Shown here piece by piece: positions 7,188 through 16,483 of a stretch of DNA of 64,000 nt. Source of the DNA: Rahnella laticis. Lineage in GTDB: Bacteria > Pseudomonadota > Gammaproteobacteria > Enterobacterales > Enterobacteriaceae. The translations under genes and the position numbers were made by a program. Each line of letters starts with the position of its first letter. The stretch's first letter is position 1. Where the stretch lies: positions 124,001 through 188,000 of the forward strand of contig NZ_JADOBI010000010.1 in the NCBI RefSeq assembly GCF_015644585.1. Direction: 5' to 3'. The notes beneath the pieces were generated by a model. It searched no databases. It had not been told where the DNA came from and worked only from the letters and a program-made list of their open reading frames with translations.

Positions 7188-8678
7188 TTACAATGTGACC
7201 CCGCTTTTAAAGATCGCCAGTTCGCGGAAATCATTAATTTCGTTTTTGGCTTTACGGCCATCCGCGATCGCAACGATCAAATTCACAAACTCACCCAGCA
7301 GCTGATCCATGCTGACATCGTGGATCAGGCGCCCTGCATCAAAGTCGATCCAGTGCGGTTTTTTCGTCGCCAGTTCACTGTTAGTCGCCAGTTTTACCGT
7401 CGGCACAAAACCGCCGTAAGGCGTGCCGCGACCGGTACTGAACAGCACCATATGACAACCGGCACCGGCCAGCGCGCTGGTTGCCACGGCGTCGTTACCC
7501 GGCGCACTCAGCAGATTCAGGCCGGGCGTCGTCAGACGTTCACCGTATTTCAGCACGTCCATCACCGGGCTTTGCCCTGCTTTCTGCGTGCAGCCCAGCG
7601 ATTTCTCTTCCAGCGTGGTGATACCGCCCGCTTTGTTGCCCGGCGACGGGTTCTCGTAAATCGGCTGATTATGCTCGATGAAATACTGTTTGAAATCGTT
7701 GACCATGTGAACGGTCTTTTCAAACGTCGATTCATCGCGGCAGCGGCTCATCAGAATGCGTTCCGCACCAAACATTTCCGGCACTTCAGTCAGTACGGAA
7801 GTCCCGCCGTTGGCGATCACGTAGTCGGAGAAACGTCCGAGCAGCGGGTTCGCGGTGATACCGGACAAGCCGTCAGAACCGCCGCATTCCAGACCAAACT
7901 TCAGTTCGCTGAGTTTGCCGGTTTCACGTTTGTCGTCACGCATAACCGCATACAGTTCGCGCAGACGTTCCAGACCGGCTTCCACTTCGTCGTCGAATTT
8001 TTGCAGCGTCATAAAACGCACACGATCTTCGTCAACTTCACCCAGCGTTTCACGGAAGACGTCCACCTGATTGTTTTCACAACCCAGACCAATCACCAGC
8101 ACCGCGCCCGCGTTCGGATGGCGCACCATATTTTGCAGCATGGTGCGGGTGTTCACGTGGTCATCACCCAACTGTGAACAGCCAAACGGATGGGTGAACA
8201 GGAAGACGCCGTCGGTGCCTTCTGCGTCATTGGTTTCTTTCAGAAAACGCGACTGGATCTGGCGGGCAATACCGTTAACGCAGCCCACCGTTGGGATCAG
8301 CCAAATTTCATTACGGATCCCGACCTGACCGTTTTTACGACGGTAGATCTGCACTTCGCGATCGGCCATTTGATCCGGCAGCGTCGCGAAATCCGGCTGA
8401 TACTGGTACTGATCCAGATCGCTGAGATTGGTTTTGCCGTTTTGTGAGTGAATATGCACACCCGGCTCAATCGCGGTCAGCGCATGCCCAATCGGCAGGC
8501 CGTATTTAACAATGTTTTCCCCGGCCGCAATCGGGCTCAGGGCAAACTTATGGCCCCGCACAACCGGCTGAGCCAGAACGACGGTGTGACCGCCTGCTTC
8601 AACCCGCTCACCAGCATCAATATCGCGAAGGGCAACGGCGACGTTATCGGCAGTATGAATTTGAATGATACTTTGCAT
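7188..8678 (-). CDS. uxaA: Altronate dehydratase
   Basis: Converts D-altronate to 2-dehydro-3-deoxy-D-gluconate (KDG), the last step specific to galacturonate breakdown. It is 496 residues long, like the E. coli enzyme. An N-terminal SAF-like domain (residues 1-90, with ARGHKFAL-type motif as VRGHKFAL) precedes the large catalytic domain containing GYPRNDGRVG-like and LGCENNQVD segments and the ETPEMFGAERILMSR-like segment. The ATG at 8678 is preferred over upstream in-frame starts because it has an AGAGAG ribosome-binding site and matches the family N-terminus. It begins 10 bases after uxaB, so the two are cotranscribed. The enzyme is cytosolic and iron or manganese dependent in known members. 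Confidence 0.96.
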   Translation of the reverse strand: MQSIIQIHTADNVAVALRDIDAGERVEAGGHTVVLAQPVVRGHKFALSPIAAGENIVKYGLPIGHALTAIEPGVHIHSQNGKTNLSDLDQYQYQPDFATLPDQMADREVQIYRRKNGQVGIRNEIWLIPTVGCVNGIARQIQSRFLKETNDAEGTDGVFLFTHPFGCSQLGDDHVNTRTMLQNMVRHPNAGAVLVIGLGCENNQVDVFRETLGEVDEDRVRFMTLQKFDDEVEAGLERLRELYAVMRDDKRETGKLSELKFGLECGGSDGLSGITANPLLGRFSDYVIANGGTSVLTEVPEMFGAERILMSRCRDESTFEKTVHMVNDFKQYFIEHNQPIYENPSPGNKAGGITTLEEKSLGCTQKAGQSPVMDVLKYGERLTTPGLNLLSAPGNDAVATSALAGAGCHMVLFSTGRGTPYGGFVPTVKLATNSELATKKPHWIDFDAGRLIHDVSMDQLLGEFVNLIVAIADGRKAKNEINDFRELAIFKSGVTL

Positions 8679-8688
8679 AGTTGCTCTC

Positions 8689-10140
8689 TTAGCTGTAAGC
8701 CGCCAGCGCATCGCGCATGCCACGGTCTTCAATCGCCTGCAGTTGTTCGGTGATTTTTGCCGTCAGGCCAGGCACGGTGTTCAGGTCCCGTCCCCAGTGT
8801 TCTTCATCGGCGAGCACGGTTTCAACCAGCCCGACCAGCGGCAGGTTACCGCTGCGCACGCTTGCCCACAGTTCGGAGAAACGGCTCAGCCAGTGTGCAT
8901 CGTCCTGCAACGGATAGATTTCGCCGTGACGTTCGCCACGGTAAAACGCCAGCAAGGCGGCCAGTGCGAAAGTCAGGCGCGGAGGCAAAATGCCTTTTTT
9001 TTCCTGACTCGCCAGCAGCTGCGGCAAAATACGGGTGCGGTATTTGGTCATGCCGTTCAGCGCGATAGACAACAGCTGATGCTGAATGAACGGGTTGCGG
9101 AAACGGCTGAGAACCGCCTGAGCAAATGACGTCAGTTCATCCTGCGGCAGATCCAGAACCGGTGAAATCTCTTCGGCAATCGCCAGCTCTACAAAGCGGC
9201 TGATTTGCGCGTCATTCATCGATTCGCCGACGGTGTTCAGCCCGGACAGAAATGCCACCGGCACCAGCGCCGTGTGCGCACCGTTAAGGATCGCCACTTT
9301 GCGTTCTTTATATGGTTTGATGTCATCAACAAGACGGATATTCAGCGGCAGTTTGTCCAGACGCAGTTCCTGCGCCAGACTTTTTGGCCCCTGGATCACG
9401 AACAGATAGAAGTGTTCGGCACTGTCGAAGAAGCTGTCCTGATAACCGAGTTCTTCCTGCAAACTGTCGATTTCGCTGCGCGGGTAACCCGTCACAATGC
9501 GGTCAACCAGCGTCGAGCAGAAAGTATTGCTGTTTTGCAGCCACTGGGTGAATGCCGCCGGTAATGCCCATTGCTGTGCATAGCGCAGCACCAGTTCCTG
9601 CAAGGCTTCGCCGTTATAATCGATCAGTTCACACGGCAGTAAAACCCAGCCTTTATCGGCGGCGCCGGAGAAGTGAGTGAAGCGCTCGAACAGCAGTCGG
9701 GTCAGTTTGGCCGGGAAGCTGGCCGGAGGCGCATCATTCAGGCTGTCGCTTTCGACATAGCTGATACCCGCTTCGGTAGTGTTCGAAAACACAAAGCGGA
9801 TATTCGGGTCGCGGGCCAGCGCCAGATATTCGTCAAACTGATGGTAAATATTGATTTCGCGGTTTACGGAACGAATGATGCGCGTGTCGCGCACGGTTTC
9901 GCCCTGCTCATTCAGGCCGCTGATGATCGTGGTGTACAGACCATCCTGCGTACTCAGTGAAGGTGGGAAATCGGTGTCAATCGGGCGAACGACCACGATA
10001 CCGGCATCCAGATCGGTATGTTCATTGAGCAAATCTATCTGCCAGTCGACAAACGCCCGCAAAAAGTTGCCTTCACCGAACTGGATAATTTTGTCTGGAT
10101 GTTGACGGCCTGGGAAGTCACGGCGATTTAACCTTTGCAT
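8689..10140 (-). CDS. uxaB: Altronate oxidoreductase (tagaturonate reductase)
   Basis: Reduces D-tagaturonate to D-altronate with NADH in the galacturonate branch of hexuronate catabolism. The 483-residue protein matches E. coli UxaB closely from the N-terminal NRRDFPG and [21 protein letters not shown] segments (Rossmann part) to the catalytic-domain segments [20 protein letters not shown] (here [20 protein letters not shown]) and the [15 protein letters not shown] stretch. In E. coli uxaB is at a different locus from uxaCA; here it lies between uxaC and uxaA as the middle gene of a uxaCBA operon, giving the whole galacturonate branch in one transcript. Confidence 0.96.
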   Translation of the reverse strand: MQRLNRRDFPGRQHPDKIIQFGEGNFLRAFVDWQIDLLNEHTDLDAGIVVVRPIDTDFPPSLSTQDGLYTTIISGLNEQGETVRDTRIIRSVNREINIYHQFDEYLALARDPNIRFVFSNTTEAGISYVESDSLNDAPPASFPAKLTRLLFERFTHFSGAADKGWVLLPCELIDYNGEALQELVLRYAQQWALPAAFTQWLQNSNTFCSTLVDRIVTGYPRSEIDSLQEELGYQDSFFDSAEHFYLFVIQGPKSLAQELRLDKLPLNIRLVDDIKPYKERKVAILNGAHTALVPVAFLSGLNTVGESMNDAQISRFVELAIAEEISPVLDLPQDELTSFAQAVLSRFRNPFIQHQLLSIALNGMTKYRTRILPQLLASQEKKGILPPRLTFALAALLAFYRGERHGEIYPLQDDAHWLSRFSELWASVRSGNLPLVGLVETVLADEEHWGRDLNTVPGLTAKITEQLQAIEDRGMRDALAAYS

Positions 10141-10248
10141 CTCACATTCACCTTAATTTGGTCAGACGCCGGTCTTTGAGGACATCAGTTTGTCCCGTGG
10201 CCGTCGTTCTTTATTGGGATAATAGTTTGTTATTTCTGTGTTTTATCT

Positions 10249-10270
10249 GGAGCGCAGGAATCTGCGCTCC
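10249..10270 (-). repeat. Hairpin in the uxaC-uxaB junction
   Basis: A 9-bp perfect stem (GGAGCGCAG with CTGCGCTCC) and 4-base loop just after the uxaC stop codon. No T run follows on the minus strand, so it looks like an intra-operon processing or stability element rather than a full terminator. The remaining 108 bases before uxaB show no clear promoter. Confidence 0.55.
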
Positions 10271-10279
10271 GTTGTGCTT

Positions 10280-11692
10280 TTAGTTCAGTTCAATCTGGAA
10301 ATACTGTTTGGCGTTATCGAAGCAGATATTTCTCACCATGCTGCCCAGCAGTTCGATGTCTGCCGGCGCTTCGCCCGCTTCCACCCAGTGGCCGATCATC
10401 TGGCACAGGATGCGACGGAAATATTCGTGGCGTGTATAAGACAGGAAGCTGCGGCTGTCGGTCAGCATGCCCACGAAGCGGCTCAGCAAGCCCAGATTGG
10501 CGAGCTGTGTCATCTGACGTTGCATACCATCTTTCTGGTCGTTGAACCACCAGCCGGAGCCGAACTGCATTTTGCCCGGCATCCCTTCACCCTGGAAGTT
10601 ACCGACCATGGTGCCGATCACTTCGTTATCACGCGGGTTCAGGCAGTACAGAATGGTTTTCGGCAGGCCACCGGCCAGACCTTGCGCGCCCAGCAGTTTG
10701 GACAGCGGTTCTGCCAGCGGCTGGTCATTGATGGAGTCGAAACCAACGTCCGCGCCGATCAGCTGGAACATACGGGTGTTGTTATTGCGCAGAGCGCCAA
10801 TGTGGTACTGCTGCACCCATTCACGACGCTGATATTCAGAAGCCAGATACAGCAACACGCCGGTTTTGAACTGAGCGATTTCTTCTGTGGTTGGCGTTTC
10901 ACCGTTCAGGCGGCGGGCCAGAATGCCGTCCAGCGTGGCGTCATCCGCTTCGCCGTACACCACAACGTCCAGCGCGTGGTCGGAAACTTTGCAGCCGTGC
11001 GCCGCGAAGTGATCCATACGTTTTTTCAGCGCATCACGCAGATCGCTGAAACGGGTGATGGAAACGTCAGCCGCAGCTTCCAGTTTCTTCACGTAATCCG
11101 CAAACGTGGCGGCTTCAATGTTGAAAGCTTTGTCCGGGCGCCAGCTTGGCAGCACTTTGATATCAAAGCTGGTGTCCTGAGCGACGGCTTTATGATGTTC
11201 CAGAGAATCGATCGGGTCGTCGGTTGTGCCGACCATTTTCACGTTCATCTGTTTCATGATGCCGCGGGCAGAGAAGTTGTCCTGCGCCAGCAATTCATTC
11301 CCGCGTTCCCAGATTTCACCTGCGGTGGACGGGGAAAGCAGTTTGCCGGTAATGCCAAACGGACGACGCAGCTCAAGGTGCGTCCAGTGATAAAGCGGGT
11401 TACCGATGGTGTGAGGAACCGTGGCGGCCCACGCGTCAAATTTCTCGCGGTCAGTGGCGTCGCCAGTACACATACGTTCAGGAACACCGTTGGTGCGCAT
11501 CGCACGCCATTTGTAGTGATCGCCTTTCAGCCAAATGTCATACAAGTTTTTGAATTTGTAGTTCTGAGCGATCAGCTCAGGCGGCAAATGGCAGTGGTAG
11601 TCGAAAATTGGCTCATCTTTCGCATAGTCGTGATACAGGCGACGTGCGAATTCAGTGTCGAGAAGGAAGTCTTCTGTTAAAAACTGCGCCAT
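10280..11692 (-). CDS. uxaC: Glucuronate isomerase
   Basis: Isomerises D-glucuronate to D-fructuronate and D-galacturonate to D-tagaturonate, the entry step for both hexuronates. The protein is 470 residues, the usual length, and is recognisable from [24 protein letters not shown], the metal-binding DYHCHLPP segment near residues 33-40 and the [10 protein letters not shown] segment. First gene of the uxaCBA operon, 139 bases before uxaB. An ExuR-like operator overlaps a predicted promoter 50-80 bases upstream (see 11741-11771). The fructuronate branch genes uxuA and uxuB are not in this window. Confidence 0.97.
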   Translation of the reverse strand: MAQFLTEDFLLDTEFARRLYHDYAKDEPIFDYHCHLPPELIAQNYKFKNLYDIWLKGDHYKWRAMRTNGVPERMCTGDATDREKFDAWAATVPHTIGNPLYHWTHLELRRPFGITGKLLSPSTAGEIWERGNELLAQDNFSARGIMKQMNVKMVGTTDDPIDSLEHHKAVAQDTSFDIKVLPSWRPDKAFNIEAATFADYVKKLEAAADVSITRFSDLRDALKKRMDHFAAHGCKVSDHALDVVVYGEADDATLDGILARRLNGETPTTEEIAQFKTGVLLYLASEYQRREWVQQYHIGALRNNNTRMFQLIGADVGFDSINDQPLAEPLSKLLGAQGLAGGLPKTILYCLNPRDNEVIGTMVGNFQGEGMPGKMQFGSGWWFNDQKDGMQRQMTQLANLGLLSRFVGMLTDSRSFLSYTRHEYFRRILCQMIGHWVEAGEAPADIELLGSMVRNICFDNAKQYFQIELN

Positions 11693-11740
11693 CTTAGGTT
11701 CCTCATCATGAAATCTGTAGAGTTGTCTCTCAATGGTGCG

Positions 11741-11771
11741 AAGTTATCACACCAATTCAGGTTGTCGTCCA
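11741..11771 (-). promoter_or_regulatory. Promoter and overlapping ExuR-like operator of uxaCBA
   Basis: On the minus strand a -35 box TGGACG (11766-11771), a 17-base spacer and a -10 box GATAAC (11743-11748) precede uxaC. The spacer and -10 box coincide with AATTGGTGTGATAACTT (11741-11757), which resembles half of the ExuR/UxuR operator AAATTGGTATACCAATTT. A bound repressor would block polymerase directly. The same motif with three changes recurs at 12130-12146. Confidence 0.58.
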
Positions 11772-11901
11772 GCTCTTTTTAGGGGTATATGCCGGTAATA
11801 GCAGGCAATTCAGGACCCAATAAACTCACTAACTCTCTGTAAAATAATAGCGTTGAAGCCTTACTGCACGGGTGCTTATTATCCTCACAATCAGAGTGTC
11901 A

Positions 11902-11944
11902 TTTTGTGATGTCACTCAAACTTTAAATCTGTATGACAGGTTAT
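11902..11944 (+). repeat. 43-bp repeat copy A with a CRP-like box
   Basis: First copy of a 43-base element found again at 12288-12330 with 39 identical positions. It opens with TTT-TGTGA-N6-TCAAA, a CRP-like box (left half perfect, right half 4 of 5), and continues to GTATGACAGGTTAT. The part from TGTCAC to ATGACA is also an imperfect palindrome of 29 bases. It lies about 210 bases upstream of uxaC, on the side facing exuT. Confidence 0.65.
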
Positions 11945-12129
11945 TTCGTACCAAATGTGACAAAACCAGTTTCACCGTTTCTACGCAATGCCGCCATTTA
12001 CTCAGCCTCTTACGCCCGGCGCCTGCAGCCATTCCATCGGGTTCTTCTGATAAGAAGCGCAATAGAACGCGCAATCTGTACTCAAAACGCCCCGCGTTAA
12101 GCGTGCGGACGAAATGTGATCAATCCGTA

Positions 12130-12146
12130 AAGTTGTTACACCAATT
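12130..12146. promoter_or_regulatory. Second ExuR-like operator in the uxaC-exuT region
   Basis: AAGTTGTTACACCAATT matches the uxaC operator at 11741-11757 at 14 of 17 positions and contains the ExuR half-site ACCAATT. It lies between the two copies of the 43-base repeat, about 500 bases upstream of exuT. Together they would let one repressor act on both divergent units. Confidence 0.5.
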
Positions 12147-12287
12147 AAGTTTCAGTGATCTGGTCCCTGATGTTAATCCTTCATTGAAAAGTGTGAACAG
12201 GATCAACCAAAAAGCCATTTTCTCAGTAAATTCAAGTAAATAAGTGTGTAGTTAAAAAAGTTAAGTAAGCACACAAATTAAATGTGG

Positions 12288-12330
12288 TTTTGTGATGTCA
12301 TTCAAATTTTAAATATGTATGACAAGTTAT
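12288..12330 (+). repeat. 43-bp repeat copy B with a CRP-like box upstream of exuT
   Basis: Second copy of the element at 11902-11944, in the same orientation. It again carries TTT-TGTGA-N6-TCAAA-TTT, a CRP-like box, followed by ATGTATGACAAGTTAT. It also forms a near-palindrome TGTCAT-N17-ATGACA centred on ATTTTAAAT. The 319 bases from here to exuT hold no gene I can support, so the transcript may have a long leader. The whole 11693-12649 gap is regulatory by appearance. Confidence 0.65.
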
Positions 12331-12649
12331 CTTTGCTTCGCCCGGACAAGAGCGTCAGAGATTACCTGCCACGTCCTTTCGCTGTTGCCCGGGCAAAACA
12401 CTTCCCAGGCGCAGTCAGCCTCATGGCGAAGCAACAATTCTGGTGTTCAGGACGCTCATCGGATCTTACGCACAGATAACAATAAACCAGTGCGTAAACA
12501 TCGGGCCGCTCCCAGTGAAATCATCTGGCGGCGATATCCCCGGAAAACACTTTAAGGAAGCCAGAAGCCCATGCTCAGGCAGCGTGGTGCGAAATACGCC
12601 ATGACAGCGTGCGTTGTCATTGCCGGATTATTTACTGGGAGAGAGTTAA

Positions 12650-13942
12650 ATGGGTAAGATTAAAGGGTTACGCTGGTACATGATCGCACTGGTGACATGC
12701 GGCACTGTATTAGGCTATTTAACACGTAACGCCATTGCCGCCGCAGCACCGACGCTGATGACTCAGCTCAACATTACCACTCAGCAATATTCTTATATTA
12801 TCGCCGCTTATTCCGCCTGCTATACCCTGATGCAGCCGGTTGCCGGTTATGTTCTTGACGTCATGGGCACGAAAGTCGGTTACGCCATGTTCGCCGTTAT
12901 GTGGGCCATCTTCTGTATGGCGACCGCGCTGGCCAGCAGCTGGGGTGGTCTGGCGATCGCCCGCGGTGCCGTTGGTATGGCTGAAGCCGCGATGATCCCT
13001 GCCGGCCTGAAAGCCAGCAGCGAATGGTTCCCGGCCAAAGAACGTTCTATCGCCGTGGGCTACTTTAACGTCGGTTCTTCTATCGGCGGGATGATTGCGC
13101 CACCGCTGGTTGTCTGGTGCATCCTGATGCACAGCTGGCAGCTCGCCTTTATCATTACCGGTGCTTTGAGCCTGATCTGGGCACTGAGCTGGCTGGTATT
13201 TTACAAACACCCGAAAGACCAGAAAAAGCTGAGCAACGAAGAACGCGATTACATTCTTGATGGTCAGGAAGCACAGCACCAGACCACCAACGGCAAGAAA
13301 ATGTCGGCCTGGCAGATCCTGCGTAACCGCCAGTTCTGGGGCATCGCGCTGCCGCGCTTCCTGGCTGAACCTGCCTGGGGCACCTTCAACGCCTGGATCC
13401 CGCTGTTCATGTTCAAGGTGTATGGCTTTAACCTGAAAGAAATCGCGATGTTTGCGTGGATGCCGATGCTGTTTGCTGACCTCGGTTGTATCCTCGGCGG
13501 CTACCTGCCTCCGCTGTTCCAGAAATACTTCAAAGTGAACCTGATTGTCTCCCGTAAACTGGTGGTTACCATGGGTGCGGTCCTGATGATCGGCCCTGGC
13601 ATGATCGGCCTGTTCACCAGCCCGTACGCGGCAATCGCTTTACTGTGCATCGGTGGTTTTGCTCACCAGTCACTGTCCGGCGCGCTGATTACTTTGTCTT
13701 CTGACGTGTTTGGCCGTAACGAAGTGGCGACAGCCAACGGTCTGACCGGGATGGCGGCGTGGATGGCAAGTACCATGTTTGCTCTGGTGGTGGGTGCGCT
13801 GGCCGATACCATCGGTTTCAGCCCGCTGTTTGCCGCTCTTGCCGTCTTCGACCTGCTCGGCGCCATCATTATCTGGACCGTACTGCAGAACCGTTCCGCA
13901 GTAGAAGCTGTACCGGCCCCGCTGAAAACCGCGAAAGCCTGA
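12650..13942 (+). CDS. exuT: Hexuronate transporter (MFS)
   Basis: Inner-membrane proton symporter of the major facilitator superfamily (anion:cation symporter group) for glucuronate and galacturonate. The 430 residues carry about 12 transmembrane segments. The sequence is close to E. coli ExuT throughout: KIKGLRWYMIALVTCGTVLG at the start, LKASSEWFPAKERSIAVGYF in the first half, PRFLAEPAWGTFNAWIPLFM in the middle and FGRNEVATANGLTGMAAW in the second half. The ATG at 12650 follows a GGGAGAGAG ribosome-binding site. Divergent from uxaCBA and followed by exuR, as in E. coli. Confidence 0.97.
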   Translation: MGKIKGLRWYMIALVTCGTVLGYLTRNAIAAAAPTLMTQLNITTQQYSYIIAAYSACYTLMQPVAGYVLDVMGTKVGYAMFAVMWAIFCMATALASSWGGLAIARGAVGMAEAAMIPAGLKASSEWFPAKERSIAVGYFNVGSSIGGMIAPPLVVWCILMHSWQLAFIITGALSLIWALSWLVFYKHPKDQKKLSNEERDYILDGQEAQHQTTNGKKMSAWQILRNRQFWGIALPRFLAEPAWGTFNAWIPLFMFKVYGFNLKEIAMFAWMPMLFADLGCILGGYLPPLFQKYFKVNLIVSRKLVVTMGAVLMIGPGMIGLFTSPYAAIALLCIGGFAHQSLSGALITLSSDVFGRNEVATANGLTGMAAWMASTMFALVVGALADTIGFSPLFAALAVFDLLGAIIIWTVLQNRSAVEAVPAPLKTAKA

Positions 13943-13957
13943 TCCGCCAATCACAAG

Positions 13958-13990
13958 CCCGGTAAAATTCTTTGCCGGGTTTGTCTCTTT
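13958..13990 (+). terminator. Terminator after exuT
   Basis: CCCGGTAAA (13958-13966) pairs with TTTGCCGGG (13971-13979) with one G-T pair, followed by a T-rich stretch. It separates exuT from exuR, which then needs its own promoter; a TATAAT at 14064-14069 is a candidate -10 box. Confidence 0.8.
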
Positions 13991-14132
13991 CTCACATTTC
14001 TCCAGTGCCTTTGTGGCCGATGCACGGTGCATCAACCTTTCGTAAATCGTATACTGGTAGTTGTATAATAGGTTTGCAGGTCTGTCCGACACTCGCATCT
14101 TGCAGGTTTCACTACTTTTAAAGAGCACTCAT

Positions 14133-14909
14133 ATGGAATCCACAGACACCAGACGCCTCTACCAACAACTGGCTGCCACGCTCAAGGAACGAATCGAAAC
14201 GGGTGTGTATCCGGTTGGCGAGAAGTTACCTGCTGAACGTCTCATTTCAGATGAGATGGACGTCAGCCGCACCGTGGTGCGCGAAGCGATCATCATGCTG
14301 GAAGTTGAAGGTTATGTGGAAGTCCGTAAAGGTTCGGGCATTCATGTGATGTCAAATCAGCAGCGCCATCTGGTGGTGCCTGATAATGGCATCGAGTTTG
14401 GTACCGCCGGCCCGTTCGAGCTGCTTCAGGCGCGTCAGCTGATTGAAAGCAATATCGCGGAGTTCGCCGCCACGCAGGTGACCAAACAGGACATCATGCG
14501 CCTGATGGAAATTCAGGAGCACGCGCGCCAGGAAGATCGTTTCCGTGATTCAGAATGGGATTTGAAATTCCACGTGCAGGTAGCGCAGGCCACGCAGAAT
14601 AATGCGCTTTCAACTATCGTTGAAAAAATGTGGAGCCAGCGTTTGCATAACCCTTACTGGCGTAAGCTGCACGAGCACATCGATGAGAAATCAATTGAAA
14701 GCTGGTGCGAAGATCACGACCTGATCCTTAAAGCACTGATTCGCCGTGATCCGCATGCATCGAAACTTGCCATGTGGCAGCATCTGGAAAACACCAAACA
14801 AATGCTTTTCCGCGCCACCAGCGATGATTTCGAATTTAACGTAGACCGTTATCTCTATTCAGAAAACCCGGTTGTACATCTGGATCCGCCGCTGCTGAAT
14901 ACTAAATAA
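14133..14909 (+). CDS. exuR: Hexuronate regulon repressor ExuR (GntR family)
   Basis: A 258-residue FadR-subfamily GntR regulator, the same length as E. coli ExuR. The N-terminal winged helix-turn-helix (residues 8-75) contains [25 protein letters not shown]-type sequence and the wing RKGSGIHV. The C-terminal all-helical FCD ligand domain holds the metal and ligand histidines, in [14 protein letters not shown] and WCEDHD segments. Hexuronates release the repressor. The ATG at 14133 is preferred because it aligns with the family start; an open stretch extends 72 bases upstream without a ribosome-binding site. Its targets here are expected to be uxaCBA, exuT and itself. Confidence 0.96.
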   Translation: MESTDTRRLYQQLAATLKERIETGVYPVGEKLPAERLISDEMDVSRTVVREAIIMLEVEGYVEVRKGSGIHVMSNQQRHLVVPDNGIEFGTAGPFELLQARQLIESNIAEFAATQVTKQDIMRLMEIQEHARQEDRFRDSEWDLKFHVQVAQATQNNALSTIVEKMWSQRLHNPYWRKLHEHIDEKSIESWCEDHDLILKALIRRDPHASKLAMWQHLENTKQMLFRATSDDFEFNVDRYLYSENPVVHLDPPLLNTK

Positions 14910-14918
14910 ATTCCCTTT

Positions 14919-14950
14919 AAGGCCGGAAATTCCCCCCAACCGGCCTTTTC
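14919..14950 (+). terminator. Terminator after exuR
   Basis: AAGGCCGG (14919-14926) pairs with CCGGCCTT (14940-14947) around a C-rich loop and runs into T residues. Confidence 0.85.
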
Positions 14951-15290
14951 TCCACTTCTGCGTGATTTCGCATTATCCTGTCAGACACTGTCGAGTAGTG
15001 TCAGCCAATGTAAAACCCCTTTCCATTACGTGCGCCGGACTTAAATGATCGGTCTCAACGCGCTATATTTACCTGTCTGAGTTATTGTTATTTTGTTACA
15101 GTTAGACCCGTTTTTTTACGCGTTTACGAGGCATGAAACAGCGCTTTAAACGTGTAAATCCCCGATGAATTCAAAACCAGATAGCCCGCCAGGGAAATGG
15201 CGACCTTATCAGCTTACAGGCCGCGTCGAGACATATTCTCCGCTGATGTCAATGCTGACCCACTGAAAATGATGGAGTTTTACACGACAG
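14951..15290 (+). other. Gene-free stretch before yqjA
   Basis: About 340 bases with no gene that I can support. It should contain the yqjA-mzrA promoter. In E. coli this promoter is CpxR controlled, but no correctly spaced pair of GTAAA boxes was found here. Confidence 0.5.
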
Positions 15291-15971
15291 ATGGAAATTA
15301 TCAGCTCGCTTATCGATGCCCTCTGGCAACAAGATTATGTCACCCTCGCCAACCCTTCTCTGGTTTGGGCGTTGTACCTGATTTTATTCATGATCATCTT
15401 TCTGGAAAACGGTTTACTGCCTGCGGCTTTTTTACCCGGCGACAGCCTGCTGATCCTCGTGGGCGTACTGATTGCCAAAGGTGCCATGAATTTCCCGCTG
15501 ACGATTTTCCTGCTGACGACCGCCGCCAGCCTTGGCTGCTGGCTCAGTTACGCGCAGGGAAAATGGCTGGGGAATAACCGGATAGTCCAAAGCTGGCTGG
15601 CCCATTTGCCGGTGCAATATCACGAACGCGCGCACGCCTTGTTCCATAAACACGGGCTTTCCGCACTGCTGGTAGGCCGTTTTCTGGCCTTTGTCCGCAC
15701 CCTGCTGCCCACAATTGCCGGTTTATCGGGCCTGAGCAACAGCCGTTTCCAGTTTTTCAACTGGGTGAGCGGTCTGCTCTGGATCCTGATCCTGACCTCG
15801 TTAGGTTATTTCCTCGGCAAAACGCCACTGTTCCTGAAATACGAAGATCTGGTGATGAATTGCCTGATGCTGCTGCCGGTGCTTTTGCTGATTGGCGGGC
15901 TGGTCGGTTCCATCGTCGTTCTCTGGCGTAAAAAGCACGCTGACCGCCAGAACAAAGGCAAAAGCGCATAA
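15291..15971 (+). CDS. yqjA: DedA family membrane protein YqjA
   Basis: A 226-residue inner-membrane protein of the DedA (SNARE-associated/VTT) family. In E. coli YqjA and its paralogue YghB support proton-dependent homeostasis, drug and alkaline-pH tolerance and export of amidases; the family includes undecaprenyl-phosphate and lipid flippases. The DedA hallmarks are present: [16 protein letters not shown] (residues 43-58) with its acidic and proline residues, and [16 protein letters not shown] (residues 128-143) with two membrane-embedded arginines. Four or more hydrophobic segments are visible. The stop codon overlaps the mzrA start codon. Confidence 0.95.
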   Translation: MEIISSLIDALWQQDYVTLANPSLVWALYLILFMIIFLENGLLPAAFLPGDSLLILVGVLIAKGAMNFPLTIFLLTTAASLGCWLSYAQGKWLGNNRIVQSWLAHLPVQYHERAHALFHKHGLSALLVGRFLAFVRTLLPTIAGLSGLSNSRFQFFNWVSGLLWILILTSLGYFLGKTPLFLKYEDLVMNCLMLLPVLLLIGGLVGSIVVLWRKKHADRQNKGKSA

Positions 15972-16354
15972 TGAATCGCCTGTTGAGAAAACACTCATTT
16001 ATCTGGCCAGCGCTGTTTATTCTGCTGGCCGCTGCGGCCATGATCGGGCTGGCGATATCGCGCCTTCCGGCACCGGCCAGCGCGCTGCAAATCCGCCCGG
16101 CACGTTCTGGCGTGGCCCTGCCCGATGGTTTTTATGTTTACCAGAGCCTGACCGAGCGCGGCATTCACATCAAAAGTATTACGCCGCTGGAAGATGGTCT
16201 GGTCGTTCAGCTCGATTCCGCTGCTCAGCGCAAAATGGCAGAGGACGTGTTGCAAACCATTTTGCCCGCAGGCTTTGTGATTCAGTATTGTGAACCGCCT
16301 CATACCAAAGCCTGGCTGACCAAGCTGGATCGTGATCGTTTAAAGTTTGGGTAA
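15971..16354 (+). CDS. mzrA: EnvZ/OmpR modulator MzrA
   Basis: A 127-residue inner-membrane protein with one N-terminal transmembrane segment (residues 10-32) and a periplasmic domain. In E. coli MzrA binds the sensor kinase EnvZ and links the Cpx response to OmpR. The conserved core [22 protein letters not shown] and the C-terminal [13 protein letters not shown] match the family. It overlaps yqjA by one base (the A of ATG is the last base of TAA), so the two are translationally coupled as in E. coli. Confidence 0.9.
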   Translation: MNRLLRKHSFIWPALFILLAAAAMIGLAISRLPAPASALQIRPARSGVALPDGFYVYQSLTERGIHIKSITPLEDGLVVQLDSAAQRKMAEDVLQTILPAGFVIQYCEPPHTKAWLTKLDRDRLKFG

Positions 16355-16483
16355 CTGACAGCGGATTTGTCTGATATCACTACCCATTTGTCGGTGATAT
16401 GCTTTCAAAGCTAGTTATTCAAAAAATCTATACTCACGGAAATAAGTGCCACAATCACTTAACCATCAAAAGGAAGCCCGACG

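Noticed and set aside
7119-8177. A 352-residue open frame on the plus strand
   Set aside because: Antisense to uxaA; no ribosome-binding site and mirror-frame composition.
10238-11680. A 480-residue open frame on the plus strand
   Set aside because: It lies wholly antisense to uxaC, has no ribosome-binding site, and its composition (rich in H, Q, R, F, V) is that of a mirror frame of a real gene.
11872-12243. A 123-residue frame in the uxaC-exuT gap
   Set aside because: No ribosome-binding site, Ser/Arg/Thr/Asn-rich composition unlike a folded protein, and it spans the CRP-like repeat and ExuR-like operator.
15115-15127. A possible CpxR box (TTTAC-GCG-TTTAC, reading GTAAA twice on the minus strand) upstream of yqjA
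   Set aside because: The spacer is 3 bases, while known CpxR boxes need about 5; too far from consensus to claim.
15197-15577. A 126-residue frame overlapping the start of yqjA
   Set aside because: Out of frame with the well-conserved yqjA gene and lacking any similarity or ribosome-binding site.
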